DNA of 64,000 nt. It comes from Cellulomonas sp. 73-92 (GTDB lineage: Bacteria > Actinomycetota > Actinomycetes > Actinomycetales > Cellulomonadaceae). The translations under genes and the position numbers were made by a program. The stretch is taken from positions 1-64,000 of the forward strand of contig NZ_MKTH01000016.1 of NCBI RefSeq assembly GCF_001898175.1, given 5' to 3'. Under the pieces are notes generated by a model. The model worked only from the letters and a program-made list of their open reading frames with translations, was not told where the DNA came from and searched no databases. Each line of letters begins with the position of its first letter. Within the stretch, counting starts at the first letter, position 1. Below, piece by piece: positions 1-9,205 of the stretch.

Positions 1-458
1 TCATCGGCCCGAAGGGCAAGATGATCAACCAGATCCAGGAGGAGACCGGCGCCGACATCTCCATCGAGGACGACGGCACCGTCTACATCGGCGCGACCGA
101 CGGCCCGTCGGCCGAGGCGGCGCGGGCCGCGATCAACGCGATCGCCAACCCGCACATGCCGGAGATCGGCGAGCGCTTCGTCGGCACGGTCGTCAAGACC
201 ACGACGTTCGGCGCGTTCGTCTCGCTGTCGCCGGGCAAGGACGGCCTGCTGCACATCTCGCAGATCCGCAAGCTCGTCGGCGGCCGGCGCGTGGAGAACG
301 TCGAGGACGTCCTCGCCGTGGGCCAGAAGGTCCAGGTCGAGATCGGCGAGATCGACCCGCGCGGCAAGCTGTCCCTGCACGCGGTGGTTGACGAGGAGCA
401 GAAGGCCACCGAGCCGGAGGGTGCCGCCGAGGCGGCCACCGAGCCGGCCGACGCCTGA
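1..458 (+). CDS. pnp: Polyribonucleotide nucleotidyltransferase, C-terminal end (partial)
   Basis: The 3' end of pnp; the reading frame is open from base 3. The visible part carries the KH domain (GPKGK loop at the very start, followed by the [11 protein letters not shown] helix) and then the S1 RNA-binding domain ([25 protein letters not shown]). These are the two RNA-binding modules at the C-terminus of PNPase, a 3'-5' phosphorolytic exoribonuclease. The tail is rich in Glu and Ala. The next gene begins 2 nt after the stop, as in the usual actinobacterial pnp-peptidase pair, so the two are probably cotranscribed. Confidence 0.97.
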   Translation, partial: IGPKGKMINQIQEETGADISIEDDGTVYIGATDGPSAEAARAAINAIANPHMPEIGERFVGTVVKTTTFGAFVSLSPGKDGLLHISQIRKLVGGRRVENVEDVLAVGQKVQVEIGEIDPRGKLSLHAVVDEEQKATEPEGAAEAATEPADA

Positions 459-460
459 CC

Positions 461-1807
461 GTGCCGCTGGACCTTCCGCTCGTCCGCTCCGGGCAACCCG
501 GGGCTGAGCGGTCCGCCGGGCAGAACGGCGACGCCGTCGTGCGTCGGTCCGTCCTGCCCGGCGGGGTCCGCGTCCTGACGGAGCGGATGCCCGGGCTGCG
601 CTCGGCGACCGTCGGGGCGTGGGTGGGCGTCGGCTCGCGGGACGAGACCGACGGCCACTTCGGCTCGACCCACTTCCTCGAGCACCTGCTGTTCAAGGGC
701 ACGGCGAAGCGCTCGGCGATGGACATCGCCGAGGCCTTCGACGCCGTGGGCGGTGAGGCCAACGCCGCCACCGGCAAGGAGGACACGTGCTACTACGCGC
801 GGATCCTCGACGCCGACGTGCCGATGGCCGTCGACGTCATCGCCGACATGGTGACCTCGGCGCGGCTGGACGGCGGTGAGCTCGAGACCGAGCGCGGCGT
901 CATCCTCGAAGAGCTGGCGATGAACGACGACGACCCGAGCGACGTCGTGCACGACGAGTTCGCGGCCGCCGTCCTCGGCACGCACCCGCTCGGCCGGCCG
1001 ATCGGCGGCACGCCCGCCACGATCCGCGCCGTCCCGCGCGACGCGGTGTGGGAGCACTACCGCTGGCACTACCGGCCGGCCACGCTCGTCGTCACCGCCG
1101 CCGGGGGCATCGATCACGACGCCCTCGTCGCGCAGGTCGGCGAGGCCCTGGCGGCGGGCGGCTGGGCGCTGTCCGACAACGCCGCGCCGCAGGCCCGCCG
1201 CGCCGGCGCCCAGCGCGCCCTGCCCGTCGGCACCGCCGGCATCCCGGCGGCCGGGGTCGAGCGCAGCGTGCGGCGCCCCACGGAGCAGGCGAACGTCATC
1301 GTCGGCGGTGTCGCGCTGACGGCGACCGACCCGCGACGGTTCGCGCTGTCCGTGCTCAACGCGGTGCTGGGCGGTGGGATGAGCTCCCGGCTGTTCCAGG
1401 AGATCCGCGAGAAGCGGGGCCTGGCGTACTCGACGTACTCGTTCTCGTCCGGTCACGCCGACGCCGGCATCTTCGGGCTCTACGCCGGCTGCACGCCGGC
1501 CCGGGTCGACGAGGTGACCGGCCTCATGGTGGCCGAGCTCGAGAAGCTGGCCGACGGCGGCGTGGGTCCCGCAGAGCTCGCCCGCTGCATCGGGCAGCTG
1601 TGCGGCTCCCTCGTCCTCGGCCTGGAGGACACCGGCTCCCGCATGACCCGGCTGGGGCGCGCGGAGCTGGTCCACGGCGAGCTGCTCTCGCTCGACGAGA
1701 CCCTCGAGCGGGTCCGCTCGGTCACCGCCGTGCAGGTGCAGGAGCTGGCCGCGGAGCTGGCGGCCGCGCCGCGGTCCGTGGTGCGCGTCGGGCCGTTCGG
1801 CGACTGA
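461..1807 (+). CDS. M16 family zinc metallopeptidase (PepR/insulinase-like)
   Basis: 448-residue protein from a GTG start 2 nt after pnp. The inverted zinc motif HFLEH is at residues 71-75 (ligands H71 and H75, general base E74) and the third ligand glutamate follows about 76 residues later in the VILEEL segment (150-151), exactly the M16 spacing. The C-terminal half is the catalytically inactive M16 repeat (SSRLFQEIREKRGLAYSTYS). The length fits single-chain bacterial M16B peptidases. The physiological substrate cannot be read from sequence; the pnp linkage is conserved in many bacteria. Confidence 0.93.
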   Translation: MPLDLPLVRSGQPGAERSAGQNGDAVVRRSVLPGGVRVLTERMPGLRSATVGAWVGVGSRDETDGHFGSTHFLEHLLFKGTAKRSAMDIAEAFDAVGGEANAATGKEDTCYYARILDADVPMAVDVIADMVTSARLDGGELETERGVILEELAMNDDDPSDVVHDEFAAAVLGTHPLGRPIGGTPATIRAVPRDAVWEHYRWHYRPATLVVTAAGGIDHDALVAQVGEALAAGGWALSDNAAPQARRAGAQRALPVGTAGIPAAGVERSVRRPTEQANVIVGGVALTATDPRRFALSVLNAVLGGGMSSRLFQEIREKRGLAYSTYSFSSGHADAGIFGLYAGCTPARVDEVTGLMVAELEKLADGGVGPAELARCIGQLCGSLVLGLEDTGSRMTRLGRAELVHGELLSLDETLERVRSVTAVQVQELAAELAAAPRSVVRVGPFGD

Positions 1808-1845
1808 TCGGGGACCAGGCGACACCGCCCTGACGGGGCCGCCGC

Positions 1846-2841
1846 TCAGCCGCCGGACGGGTGGGCGACGTCGATCGGCCTGGCGGGAGCCAGGGCGGGA
1901 GCGAGGACTCCGCCGGACCAGAGTGCCGCCGGCCGCCACGACGCGATCGCCGCGCAGGCGACGGTGATGCCTGCCGGGACCCCCAGCCAGACGGGGACGA
2001 GAACCTGCGCCGCCATCCAGGACAGGAGCGGCGGGACGACCGTCATCGCCGTGACAACCGCCGCGAGCACGCCCCCCACGATCCCGGTGCCCGACAGGAG
2101 GCCCACGGCCACCAGGGCGAGGACGAGGGGCGCGGCGACGTCATGGAGCAGCTCACCCCCGTGGGTGCCCGCCAGCGGATCGACCACCTCACCCGTGGCG
2201 TGCCGCGCGACCATTGCACCGGCCGTCGCGCCCAGCGCCGGCAGGCCGACGACGACGAGTGCCGCCAGGGCGCCCACGCGTGAGACGGGTGCGACCGGGT
2301 GCGACGACGCGTCGTCGGGCCGGCGGCCGGCGTGGGCGCCGAGCACCGCGGCGGCCACGACGAGGGCGGCCAGCAGCAGCGGGAACCCCCACGCCGGGTG
2401 CAGGACCACCAGGTGAAGCGCCGTCGGGTTGTCCCACATGTCCTGGATGCTGTACGGCGTCGCGGGTCCCGGCCACAGGTCCGACCACGACGCGGCGCCG
2501 ACGCCGAGCAGGGGCAGCGCGGTCCGCAGCCCGACGGCGACGAGCCCGGCCGTCGCCGGCAGCCACACGGTGCGCAGCTGCGCGCGGGCGCGCGTCGCGC
2601 ACCAGCAGACGGCCACCCAGACAACGACGTCACGGCTCCACTGCCAGCCGGTCTGCGCGACCTGGCTCCACACGAACGGCACGTCGATCGGAGTTCCGTC
2701 CAGCCAGGTGTGGGCGGCGTACTCACGCTGCACCACCCGGGTGCAGGCCGCTTCGACGGCGGTGGCGCCCAGGAAGGCGACGACGGTGAGCGCAAGGACG
2801 TCTCGGACGGCGATCACCAGCGATCGCGATGCTGCCCCCAT
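1846..2841 (-). CDS. Polytopic membrane protein of unknown function
   Basis: 331 residues with about seven hydrophobic stretches separated by short loops. The first is near residues 9-31 (a possible uncleaved signal anchor), others include LLLAALVVAAAVLGAHA and LVLALVAVGLLSG. No catalytic or transport motif was recognised. It runs convergently to the M16 peptidase and divergently from dapB. It could be an actinobacterium-specific integral membrane protein; family not identified. Confidence 0.7.
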   Translation of the reverse strand: MGAASRSLVIAVRDVLALTVVAFLGATAVEAACTRVVQREYAAHTWLDGTPIDVPFVWSQVAQTGWQWSRDVVVWVAVCWCATRARAQLRTVWLPATAGLVAVGLRTALPLLGVGAASWSDLWPGPATPYSIQDMWDNPTALHLVVLHPAWGFPLLLAALVVAAAVLGAHAGRRPDDASSHPVAPVSRVGALAALVVVGLPALGATAGAMVARHATGEVVDPLAGTHGGELLHDVAAPLVLALVAVGLLSGTGIVGGVLAAVVTAMTVVPPLLSWMAAQVLVPVWLGVPAGITVACAAIASWRPAALWSGGVLAPALAPARPIDVAHPSGG

Positions 2842-2891
2842 GCCCGGTCATCGTCGTCCGGGCGCTCCTGCTTGAGCCCAGGGCGCGCCGG

Positions 2892-2897
2892 TAGGGT
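2892..2897 (+). promoter_or_regulatory. -10 hexamer for leaderless dapB
   Basis: TAGGGT followed after 8 nt by the dapB GTG. No Shine-Dalgarno sequence fits between them. Confidence 0.5.
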
Positions 2898-2905
2898 GGC
2901 TGACC

Positions 2906-3667
2906 GTGGCTGATGACCTGCGGGTGGCCGTGCTCGGCGCGGCCGGGCGGATGGGGTCGACCGTGCGCGCGGCCGTCGAAGCGGCGCCCGGCCTCGAGCT
3001 CGTCGCGACCGTCGACGCGGACGGCGACCTGTCGCGCGTGAGCGACGCCGGGGCACAGGTCGCGGTGGACTTCACGGTGCCGGCCGTCACGGAGCAGAAC
3101 GTCCACGCGCTCGTCGACCGCGGGGTGCACGTCGTCGTCGGCACCACCGGGTGGACCGACGAGGCGTACGCGCGCGTGCGTGACCACCTGGTGCGGGCAG
3201 CCGGGATCGGCGTCGTCATCGCGCCCAACTTCGCCCTGGGCGCCGTGCTGGCGCAGGCGTTCGCGGCGCAGGCCGCGCGGTTCTTCGAGACCGCGGAGGT
3301 CATCGAGCTGCACCACCCCGACAAGGTCGACGCCCCGTCGGGGACCTCCCGCTCGGCGGCGCGGGCGATCGCGGCCGCCCGGGTCGCGGGCGGGCTCGGC
3401 GCGATGCCCGACGCGACGACGACGTCCCTCGAGGGTGCCCGCGGTGCGCAGGTGGACGGTGTCCACGTCCACGCGGTCCGGCTGCGAGGGCTCGTCGCGC
3501 ACCAGGAGGTGCTGCTCGGCAACCCGGGGGAGCTGCTGACGATCCGGCACGACTCGTTCGACCGCGTCAGCTTCATGTCCGGCGTGCTCATGGCGGTCCG
3601 GGCGGTTCCCGGCCTGCCGGGGCTCACGGTCGGCCTGGAGCAGCTGCTGGGCCTGGGGCGCCCGTGA
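2906..3667 (+). CDS. dapB: 4-hydroxy-tetrahydrodipicolinate reductase
   Basis: 253 residues. NAD(P)H-dependent second step of the diaminopimelate/lysine branch. The nucleotide-binding loop GAAGRMG is at residues 11-17. The catalytic signature HHPDK-VDAPSGT is at 136-147, with H136 and K140 as the expected catalytic pair. The GTG start gives the normal N-terminus (VAVLGAAGRMG) and lies 8 nt behind a TAGGGT element. The downstream membrane protein overlaps its stop codon by 4 nt. dapA and dapF lie elsewhere in this window on the same strand. Confidence 0.97.
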   Translation: MADDLRVAVLGAAGRMGSTVRAAVEAAPGLELVATVDADGDLSRVSDAGAQVAVDFTVPAVTEQNVHALVDRGVHVVVGTTGWTDEAYARVRDHLVRAAGIGVVIAPNFALGAVLAQAFAAQAARFFETAEVIELHHPDKVDAPSGTSRSAARAIAAARVAGGLGAMPDATTTSLEGARGAQVDGVHVHAVRLRGLVAHQEVLLGNPGELLTIRHDSFDRVSFMSGVLMAVRAVPGLPGLTVGLEQLLGLGRP

Positions 3668-4155
3668 GCGAGCCGGTCCCCGCCCCCGCACGGCGCCGGT
3701 ACGCGGGCCTCGTCGGCGCCGTGCTCATCACGGTGCTGCTGGCGCTGTACGTCGGGCTCGTCGTCGTGCGCGCCGTGCAGCTGATCGGCACCGGCAACGG
3801 GATCGGTGTGGGCCTCGGGGTCGCGCTGCTCGTCCTGCCGCTCTTCGTCATCGGGCTGGTGGCGCGTGAGTGGTGGCTGGCGGTGGACGTCCGCTCGATG
3901 GCCGACGTGCTCGCCACCTTGGGCGAGCTGCCGATCGACGACCTGCCGCGGTCGCCGGGCGGGCGCATCGACCGGGAGGTGGCACGCGAACGGTTCGCCG
4001 CCGCGCGCGAGGCCGTGGAGGCCGCGCCCGCGGACTGGCGCGCCTGGTACCACCTGGCGTTCGCCTACGACGCGGCGGGCGACCGGAAGGCGGCGCGCGG
4101 GGCGCTGCGCACAGCCAGCAGGCTCCACCGCGGCAAGGGTGCGCCGCCCGCCTAG
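3664..4155 (+). CDS. Small membrane protein with TPR-like C-terminus
   Basis: 163 residues, GTG start overlapping the dapB stop in a GTGA tetranucleotide, so probably translationally coupled to dapB. Two transmembrane helices near residues 14-37 and 48-66 are followed by a cytoplasmic tail whose last 50 residues (WRAWYHLAFAYDAAGDRKAARGALRTA) look like a single tetratricopeptide repeat. Function unknown; neighbouring actinobacterial dapB loci often carry a comparable small protein. Confidence 0.75.
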   Translation: MSEPVPAPARRRYAGLVGAVLITVLLALYVGLVVVRAVQLIGTGNGIGVGLGVALLVLPLFVIGLVAREWWLAVDVRSMADVLATLGELPIDDLPRSPGGRIDREVARERFAAAREAVEAAPADWRAWYHLAFAYDAAGDRKAARGALRTASRLHRGKGAPPA

Positions 4156-4174
4156 CTAGCCCGGTGCGGCCCGC

Positions 4175-5098
4175 CTAGCCCCGGTATCGGCCGGCCTGGT
4201 CGACGACGAAGTCCACGACGACGTCGGGGTAGCCGTCGACGAACGCCGTGCTCCCCGGCCGGGACAGCCGATGACCGCCGCCGGGCAGCACCGCGACGTG
4301 GAGCCACGCGGGGTCGACCGCGTCCCGCAGCGCCGCGACGCTCGCGTCGACCGGCACCACCTCGTCGTCCGCGCCGAGCACGGCGAGCAGCGGTACGCGC
4401 ACGGTGCGCAGCGCGGGCACCGGGTCGAACCTCGCCAGGCGCAGCAGGAGGTCCCAGACCGGCCGCGGCGGCAGCTCGTCGCCGAACGTGCGGCTGACCA
4501 GGGCGACGTCGTCGGCACGCGCGGGGTCGCCCGCCCAGGCGAGCAGCTCGTCGTAGCCGGCGCCGCGCTCGGCCAGCGCGTACATGCCGTCGGTCGCGGC
4601 GTCGATGCGGGCGGCGTCGTCGGCCGGCACGCCGAGCCTCCCGAGCGCGCGGTGCGTCGCGTAGCGCTCCTGGGCGCCCATCGGCACGGCCGGGCCGGAG
4701 CTGGCGACCCCGAAGGCGACGTCGGTGGGGGCGGCCCGCCGCAGGGCCTCGAGCACCACCCAGCCGCCCTGGCTGTGACCGAACACGCCAGCCGGGACGT
4801 CTGCCACGGCGGCGCGCGCCGCCGCCACGCCGGCCAGCAGGTCGTCGGCCTGCTCGCCGATGCCGGCCTCGAGCCAGGAGCCGCCGGAGCCACCGACCCC
4901 GCGCTTGTCGAACGAGGCCACCGCGACCCCGCGGGCGAGGAGCGCCGCGCGGATCGGCGGGAAGTACACGTCGTTGTCGCGGTCGGAGGGGCCCGAGCCG
5001 GGGTGCATCACGAGGAGGGCCGAGGCGGGGGACTCGGGCAGCCACAGGCTGCCCGCCAGGTCGAGGCCGTGGGATCGGGCGACGAGCTCGGTGGTCAT
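4175..5098 (-). CDS. Alpha/beta hydrolase
   Basis: 307 residues. The nucleophile elbow GHSQGG puts the catalytic serine at residue 109. The acid is likely in GADDEVVPVDAS and the base histidine in GGGHRL near the C-terminus. The oxyanion-side motif HPGSGPSDRDND resembles acyl-aminoacyl peptidase or dienelactone hydrolase-like esterases. A CAGGAT hexamer lies 6 nt before the ATG, a weaker version of the window's leaderless pattern. Substrate unknown. Confidence 0.85.
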   Translation of the reverse strand: MTTELVARSHGLDLAGSLWLPESPASALLVMHPGSGPSDRDNDVYFPPIRAALLARGVAVASFDKRGVGGSGGSWLEAGIGEQADDLLAGVAAARAAVADVPAGVFGHSQGGWVVLEALRRAAPTDVAFGVASSGPAVPMGAQERYATHRALGRLGVPADDAARIDAATDGMYALAERGAGYDELLAWAGDPARADDVALVSRTFGDELPPRPVWDLLLRLARFDPVPALRTVRVPLLAVLGADDEVVPVDASVAALRDAVDPAWLHVAVLPGGGHRLSRPGSTAFVDGYPDVVVDFVVDQAGRYRG

Positions 5099-5116
5099 GG
5101 GCCGATCCTGCCGGGT

Positions 5117-5686
5117 CTAGATCAGGGCGGCCCAGCGGTGCTCCCGCAGCACCGTCTGCTCGCCGTCCGGCCCAGGTCCCGACGCCAGCTCCCGCGCCGC
5201 GCCGTCGGGCGACAGGCCGGCGCCCGCCAGGAACCGGACGCGCGCCTCGTCGCCATCGGCGACCCAGGTGATCACCTGGTCGGCGCCGTCGGACCGCAGC
5301 GTGTCGACCGCCGCGGCGAGGAGCCGCGAGCCGTGCCCCGCGCGCTGCTCGGCGGGCGCCACCTCGAGCGCGAGCAGGATGCCGCCCGGCGCCTGATCGG
5401 TGGCGTTCGGTGGCGCGGGCACGGGCGCGACCGAGACGAATCCGACGAGCCGCGGACCGGCCATGGCGACGAGGACGTGGAACGTGCGCGACGGGGGGGT
5501 GGTGATCGCCGCCCGCCACCGGTCGACGACCGCGGCCTCGTCGAGCATCGTCAGGGCGCCGGCGCCGAGCGAGTCGGTGTAGGCGGCGCGCCACGCGCCG
5601 AGCTGGACCGCGGCGATCGCTCGTTCGTCCCCCGGCACGGCGGGGCGGACGGAGACATCGGCGGTGGGGTGGGGGTCGAACGGCAC
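5117..5686 (-). CDS. GNAT family N-acetyltransferase
   Basis: 189 residues with the GNAT fold. N-terminal strand VSVRPAVPGDERAIAAVQ, and an acetyl-CoA-binding motif A region EVAPAEQRAGHGSRLL around residues 110-130. The GTG start lies 6 nt after TAGGCT. The acceptor substrate cannot be assigned. Confidence 0.83.
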   Translation of the reverse strand: MPFDPHPTADVSVRPAVPGDERAIAAVQLGAWRAAYTDSLGAGALTMLDEAAVVDRWRAAITTPPSRTFHVLVAMAGPRLVGFVSVAPVPAPPNATDQAPGGILLALEVAPAEQRAGHGSRLLAAAVDTLRSDGADQVITWVADGDEARVRFLAGAGLSPDGAARELASGPGPDGEQTVLREHRWAALI

Positions 5687-5692
5687 CGGGTG

Positions 5693-5698
5693 AGCCTA
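5693..5698 (-). promoter_or_regulatory. -10 hexamer for leaderless GNAT gene
   Basis: TAGGCT on the minus strand, 6 nt before the GTG start at 5686. Confidence 0.5.
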
Positions 5699-5703
5699 GG
5701 CCG

Positions 5704-6024
5704 TCACGGCAGCCCGGCCCACCGCAGGAGGGCGGTGACGACGGCGGCGACGAGGACCACGACGACGAACGGCGCCTTGGCGACCAGCGCGACCGCCGCC
5801 GCCCCGAGACCCGCCAGGCGGGAGTCGAGCACGACGTGCCCGCCCCTGGTCGCCGCCTGTACGGCGACGAGCGCGGAGAGCAGCGCCACGGTCACCAGCG
5901 CCGCGACCCGCGCGACCTGCGGCTTGGCCAGCCAGTGGCGCGGGAGCAGGTGGCCGACGAGCTTGATGGCGAACGTCGCCACGCCCGCGGCGACCACGGC
6001 CAGCCACAGCACCGCGCCCTTCAC
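5704..6024 (-). CDS. azlD: AzlD family branched-chain amino acid export subunit
   Basis: 106 residues, three or four transmembrane helices (for example VLWLAVVAAGVATFAIKLVGHLLP and VARVAALVTVALLSALVAVQAA). Size and topology match the small AzlD/YgaH subunit, which works with AzlC/YgaZ to export branched-chain amino acids across the cytoplasmic membrane. Its ATG overlaps the azlC stop by 4 nt (ATGA), fixing the pair as one operon. Confidence 0.88.
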   Translation of the reverse strand: MKGAVLWLAVVAAGVATFAIKLVGHLLPRHWLAKPQVARVAALVTVALLSALVAVQAATRGGHVVLDSRLAGLGAAAVALVAKAPFVVVVLVAAVVTALLRWAGLP

Positions 6025-6782
6025 GACCCCGGCTCCTCAACTCGTCGCACGGACGCCCCCTCGCTCTGGTGGGACGCGACCGCGTCCGTCACGGCTGCGG
6101 CGGGCCGGGATCGCCACAGGACGCCCACGAGCACGGCGACCGCCGCCGCCAGCAGCACCGGGACGCCGGAGGGCAGCACCGGGGTGGTGGACAGCGCCAC
6201 GACGACGGCGGCGCCCGCCACCGCCTGAGCGGTGCGGTTGGACAGGCGCGGCCAGACGAGGGCGAGGAACGCCGCGGCCGCCGCCGCGTCGAGGCCGTAG
6301 CGCCGGGGGTCGCCGGCCGAGTCGCCCACCAGCGCGCCGACCAGGGTGAACGCGTTCCACAGCAGGAAGACGCCGGCGCCGGTCCACCAGAAGCCCGCCC
6401 GGGCGGCCGCCGGGTCGCGCTGCGCCGTGCCGACGGCGGTCGACTCGTCGATCGTCAGCTGTGCGGCGAGCAGCCGCCGCGGCCCGGTGACCTCGATGAG
6501 CGGGGCGACCTGCGGCCCGTACAGCGCGTTGCGCAGCCCGACGAGCGCCGCCGTCGCGATCGCCGCACCCGGCGAGCCGCCGGAGCCGGCCACGCCGATG
6601 AACGCGAACTGCGAGCCGCCGGAGAACATCACCAGGGACAGCGCCATCGTCTGCCACACGTCCAGGCCGGCGACCACGGACAGCGCCCCGAACGAGACCC
6701 CGTACAGGCCCGTGGCGAGCGCCACCGAGACCGCCTGGCGGACGGCCGACGACACGGCGGGGGCCACCGCTCGTCGTCGCAC
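6021..6782 (-). CDS. azlC: AzlC family branched-chain amino acid exporter, large subunit
   Basis: About 253 residues with the AzlC hallmarks: the N-terminal GLYGVSFGALSVVAGLDVWQ segment, the MFSGGSQFAFIGV motif, the ALVGLRNALYGPQVAP motif, and TIDESTAVGTAQ. These indicate the large subunit of the AzlCD permease. The start at GTG 6782 is preferred because CAGGCT lies exactly 6 nt upstream; the GTG at 6788 would add two residues. Confidence 0.9.
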   Translation of the reverse strand: MRRRAVAPAVSSAVRQAVSVALATGLYGVSFGALSVVAGLDVWQTMALSLVMFSGGSQFAFIGVAGSGGSPGAAIATAALVGLRNALYGPQVAPLIEVTGPRRLLAAQLTIDESTAVGTAQRDPAAARAGFWWTGAGVFLLWNAFTLVGALVGDSAGDPRRYGLDAAAAAAFLALVWPRLSNRTAQAVAGAAVVVALSTTPVLPSGVPVLLAAAVAVLVGVLWRSRPAAAVTDAVASHQSEGASVRRVEEPGS

Positions 6783-6832
6783 CGGCACAGCCTGGCACGG
6801 CGGTGCCGGTGGGCGGCCGGCCGGCCCACGGA

Positions 6833-8302
6833 TCAGACCGCGACGTACACCGTGTCGAGGTACTCGGCGAGGCCCTCGTCGCCGCCCTCACGCCCCAGCC
6901 CGGAGCTCTTGACCCCGCCGAACGGGGCGGTGGCGTCCGAGACCATGCCGCGGTTGACGCCGAGCATCCCGGTGTCGACCGCCTCGGCCAGCCGGAGCGC
7001 CCGCGCCAGGTCGCCGGTGTAGGCGTAGGCGACGAGGCCGAAGGGGGTCGCGTTGGCCATGGCGATGGCCTCCGCCTCGGAGCCGAACGTCACCACCGGC
7101 GCCACGGGCCCGAAGATCTCCTCGGTGACCACGGGCATGTCCGGCGTCACGCGGTCGAGCACCGTTGGCGCGTAGAACCAGCCGGGGCGCCGTGGCCGCT
7201 CACCGCCGATGCGGACCCGGGCACCCGCGCCGGTCGCGGAGGCGACGAGCTCGTCGACCCGCTCGACGGCGGCCCGCTCGATGAGCGGACCGACGGTGAC
7301 GCCCGGCTCGGTGCCGTGGCCGACGACGAGCGACGCGAACGCCTCGGTCAGCCGCTCGGTGAACTCGGCGGCGACCTTCGCGTGGACCAGGAAGCGGTTG
7401 GCGGCGACGCAGGTCTGGCCGGAGTTGCGCATCTTCGCGGCGATCGCCCCGGTGACGGCCGCGTCGAGGTCCGCGTCCTCGAAGACGAGGAAGGGCGCGT
7501 TCCCGCCGAGCTCCATCGAGGTGCGCAGCACGTTCTGCGCCGCGCCGGCCAGCAGCGTGCGGCCGACCTCGGTGGACCCGGTGAAGCTCAGCTTGCGCAG
7601 CCGCGGGTCGGCGAGCAGCGGCTCGCTGATGGCACGCGCCGACGACGAGGGCACGACGTTGAGCACGCCGCCGGGCAGGTCCCGGCGCTCCAGCTCCTCA
7701 CGGACGATCTCGGCGACGAGGGCCGTCGTCAGGGGCGCGAGCCGGGCGGGCTTGACGACGGCGGTGCAGCCCGCGGCGAGGGCCGGGGCGACCTTGCGGG
7801 CGATCATCGCGATCGGGAAGTTCCACGGGGTGATGAGCAGCGCGGGCCCGACGGGGCGGCGCAGCACCACCTGGTGGTGCGTGCCGGCCGGCGCGCGCCG
7901 GGCGAGGCCGTCGAAGCGCAGCGCCTCCCCGGAGAACCACCGGAAGTAGTCGGCCGCGTACGAGACCTCGGCGCGGGCCTCGGGCAGGGGTTTGCCGCCC
8001 TCGGCCGTGACGAGGGCGGCGATGTCCTCGGCGTGCGCGGTGACGGCGTCGTAGACGGCGCGCAGCAGCTCCGACCGCGCGTAGGGCGGGGTCGTGCGGT
8101 ATCTCGCGAAGGCCTCGTCGGCCGCCGTCAACGCCGCCACCGCGTCGTCGCTCGTCGCGTCGGCGACGTCGAAGAGCACCTCGGTGGTGCCGGGGTCGTG
8201 CACCGGGAACGTCGCCCCGCCGGAGGCGGGGCGCCAGCCGCCGCCGACGAGCAGCCCCGTGGGGACGTGCGCGGCGACCGTGGGCGGCAGCGATGACGTC
8301 AT
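6833..8302 (-). CDS. gabD: Aldehyde dehydrogenase, succinate-semialdehyde dehydrogenase type
   Basis: 489 residues from the ATG at 8302, the usual length. Catalytic residues are visible: N161 in PWNFP, E264 in MELGGNAP, C298 in [10 protein letters not shown]. The last motif and the [11 protein letters not shown] segment are typical of succinate-semialdehyde dehydrogenases (GabD), which oxidise succinate semialdehyde to succinate. In the cofactor loop VVKPARLAP the position after KPA is Arg rather than Glu or Ser, which may bear on NADP preference. It is divergent from thyA; no GABA transaminase is nearby, so the substrate is inferred. Confidence 0.88.
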   Translation of the reverse strand: MTSSLPPTVAAHVPTGLLVGGGWRPASGGATFPVHDPGTTEVLFDVADATSDDAVAALTAADEAFARYRTTPPYARSELLRAVYDAVTAHAEDIAALVTAEGGKPLPEARAEVSYAADYFRWFSGEALRFDGLARRAPAGTHHQVVLRRPVGPALLITPWNFPIAMIARKVAPALAAGCTAVVKPARLAPLTTALVAEIVREELERRDLPGGVLNVVPSSSARAISEPLLADPRLRKLSFTGSTEVGRTLLAGAAQNVLRTSMELGGNAPFLVFEDADLDAAVTGAIAAKMRNSGQTCVAANRFLVHAKVAAEFTERLTEAFASLVVGHGTEPGVTVGPLIERAAVERVDELVASATGAGARVRIGGERPRRPGWFYAPTVLDRVTPDMPVVTEEIFGPVAPVVTFGSEAEAIAMANATPFGLVAYAYTGDLARALRLAEAVDTGMLGVNRGMVSDATAPFGGVKSSGLGREGGDEGLAEYLDTVYVAV

Positions 8303-8388
8303 GGGGCCAGTGTGGCCCGCATCCGGCGGGCCGCACGCAGAGCGCGACGCACCCGGGAGGTGGGCGCCCGGCGCCCGGCCGCCGTGCC

Positions 8389-8394
8389 TAGCAT
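8389..8394 (+). promoter_or_regulatory. -10 hexamer for leaderless thyA
   Basis: TAGCAT, then 7 nt, then GTG at 8402. It overlaps the alternative ATG at 8393, which argues against that start. Confidence 0.55.
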
Positions 8395-8401
8395 GTCGCC
8401 C

Positions 8402-9205
8402 GTGACCGGTATCCCCACCCCGTACGAGGACCTGCTGCGCCTGGTGCTCGAGACCGGGACGCCGAAGGCGGACCGTACCGGCACGGGCACGCGGAGCGTG
8501 TTCGGCCACCAGATGCGCTTCGACCTGTCGGCAGGCTTCCCCCTGGTGACGACCAAGCGCGTGCACCTGAAGTCGGTGGTGTACGAGCTGCTGTGGTTCC
8601 TGCGGGGCGAGTCCAACGTCGGCTGGCTGCGCGAGCACGGGGTGAGCATCTGGGACGAGTGGGCGGACGCCGACGGCGAGCTCGGGCCGGTGTACGGCGT
8701 GCAGTGGCGCAGCTGGCCCGCGCCGGACGGCCGGCACATCGACCAGATCGCGCAGGTGATCGAGAACCTCAGGCGCGACCCCGACTCACGCCGCCACATC
8801 GTCTCGGCCTGGAACGTGGCGGACATCCCGTCGATGGCGCTGGCGCCCTGCCACGCCTTCTTCCAGTTCTACGTCGCCGGCGGGCGCCTCTCCTGCCAGC
8901 TCTACCAGCGCAGCGCCGACCTCTTCCTCGGCGTGCCGTTCAACATCGCCTCGTACGCCCTGCTCACGCACATGGTCGCGCAGCAGACCGGGTACGACGT
9001 CGGTGACTTCGTGTGGACCGGCGGTGACTGCCACATCTACGACAACCACGTCGACCAGGTGCGCGAGCAGCTGAGCCGGGCGCCGTACCCGGCCCCCCGG
9101 CTGGTGCTGCACCCCGCGCCGTCGATCGGCGACTACACGTACGAGGACGTCGAGATCGTCGGCTACCAGCACCACCCGGCCATCAAGGCGCCGGTGGCGG
9201 TGTGA
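8402..9205 (+). CDS. thyA: Thymidylate synthase (ThyA)
   Basis: 267 residues from GTG 8402. Converts dUMP to dTMP with methylene-tetrahydrofolate. Diagnostic motifs: RTGTGT near residue 25, FPLVTTK at 47-52, the ELLWFLRGE helix, catalytic C150 in [11 protein letters not shown], and [14 protein letters not shown]. The GTG was chosen over ATG 8393 because of the leaderless promoter and because it gives the E. coli-like N-terminus. dfrA overlaps the stop by 4 nt, pairing the enzyme that makes dihydrofolate with the one that reduces it. Some actinobacteria carry ThyX here instead. Confidence 0.97.
   Translation: MTGIPTPYEDLLRLVLETGTPKADRTGTGTRSVFGHQMRFDLSAGFPLVTTKRVHLKSVVYELLWFLRGESNVGWLREHGVSIWDEWADADGELGPVYGVQWRSWPAPDGRHIDQIAQVIENLRRDPDSRRHIVSAWNVADIPSMALAPCHAFFQFYVAGGRLSCQLYQRSADLFLGVPFNIASYALLTHMVAQQTGYDVGDFVWTGGDCHIYDNHVDQVREQLSRAPYPAPRLVLHPAPSIGDYTYEDVEIVGYQHHPAIKAPVAV

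Noticed and set aside
83..1939. 618-codon open frame on the minus strand across pnp and the M16 gene
   Set aside because: Composition is Arg/Pro/Gly-rich low complexity and it lies antisense to two clear genes; such shadows are common at this GC content.
8393..8401. ATG start for thyA
   Set aside because: It overlaps the TAGCAT hexamer; the GTG at 8402 fits both the promoter spacing and the family N-terminus.
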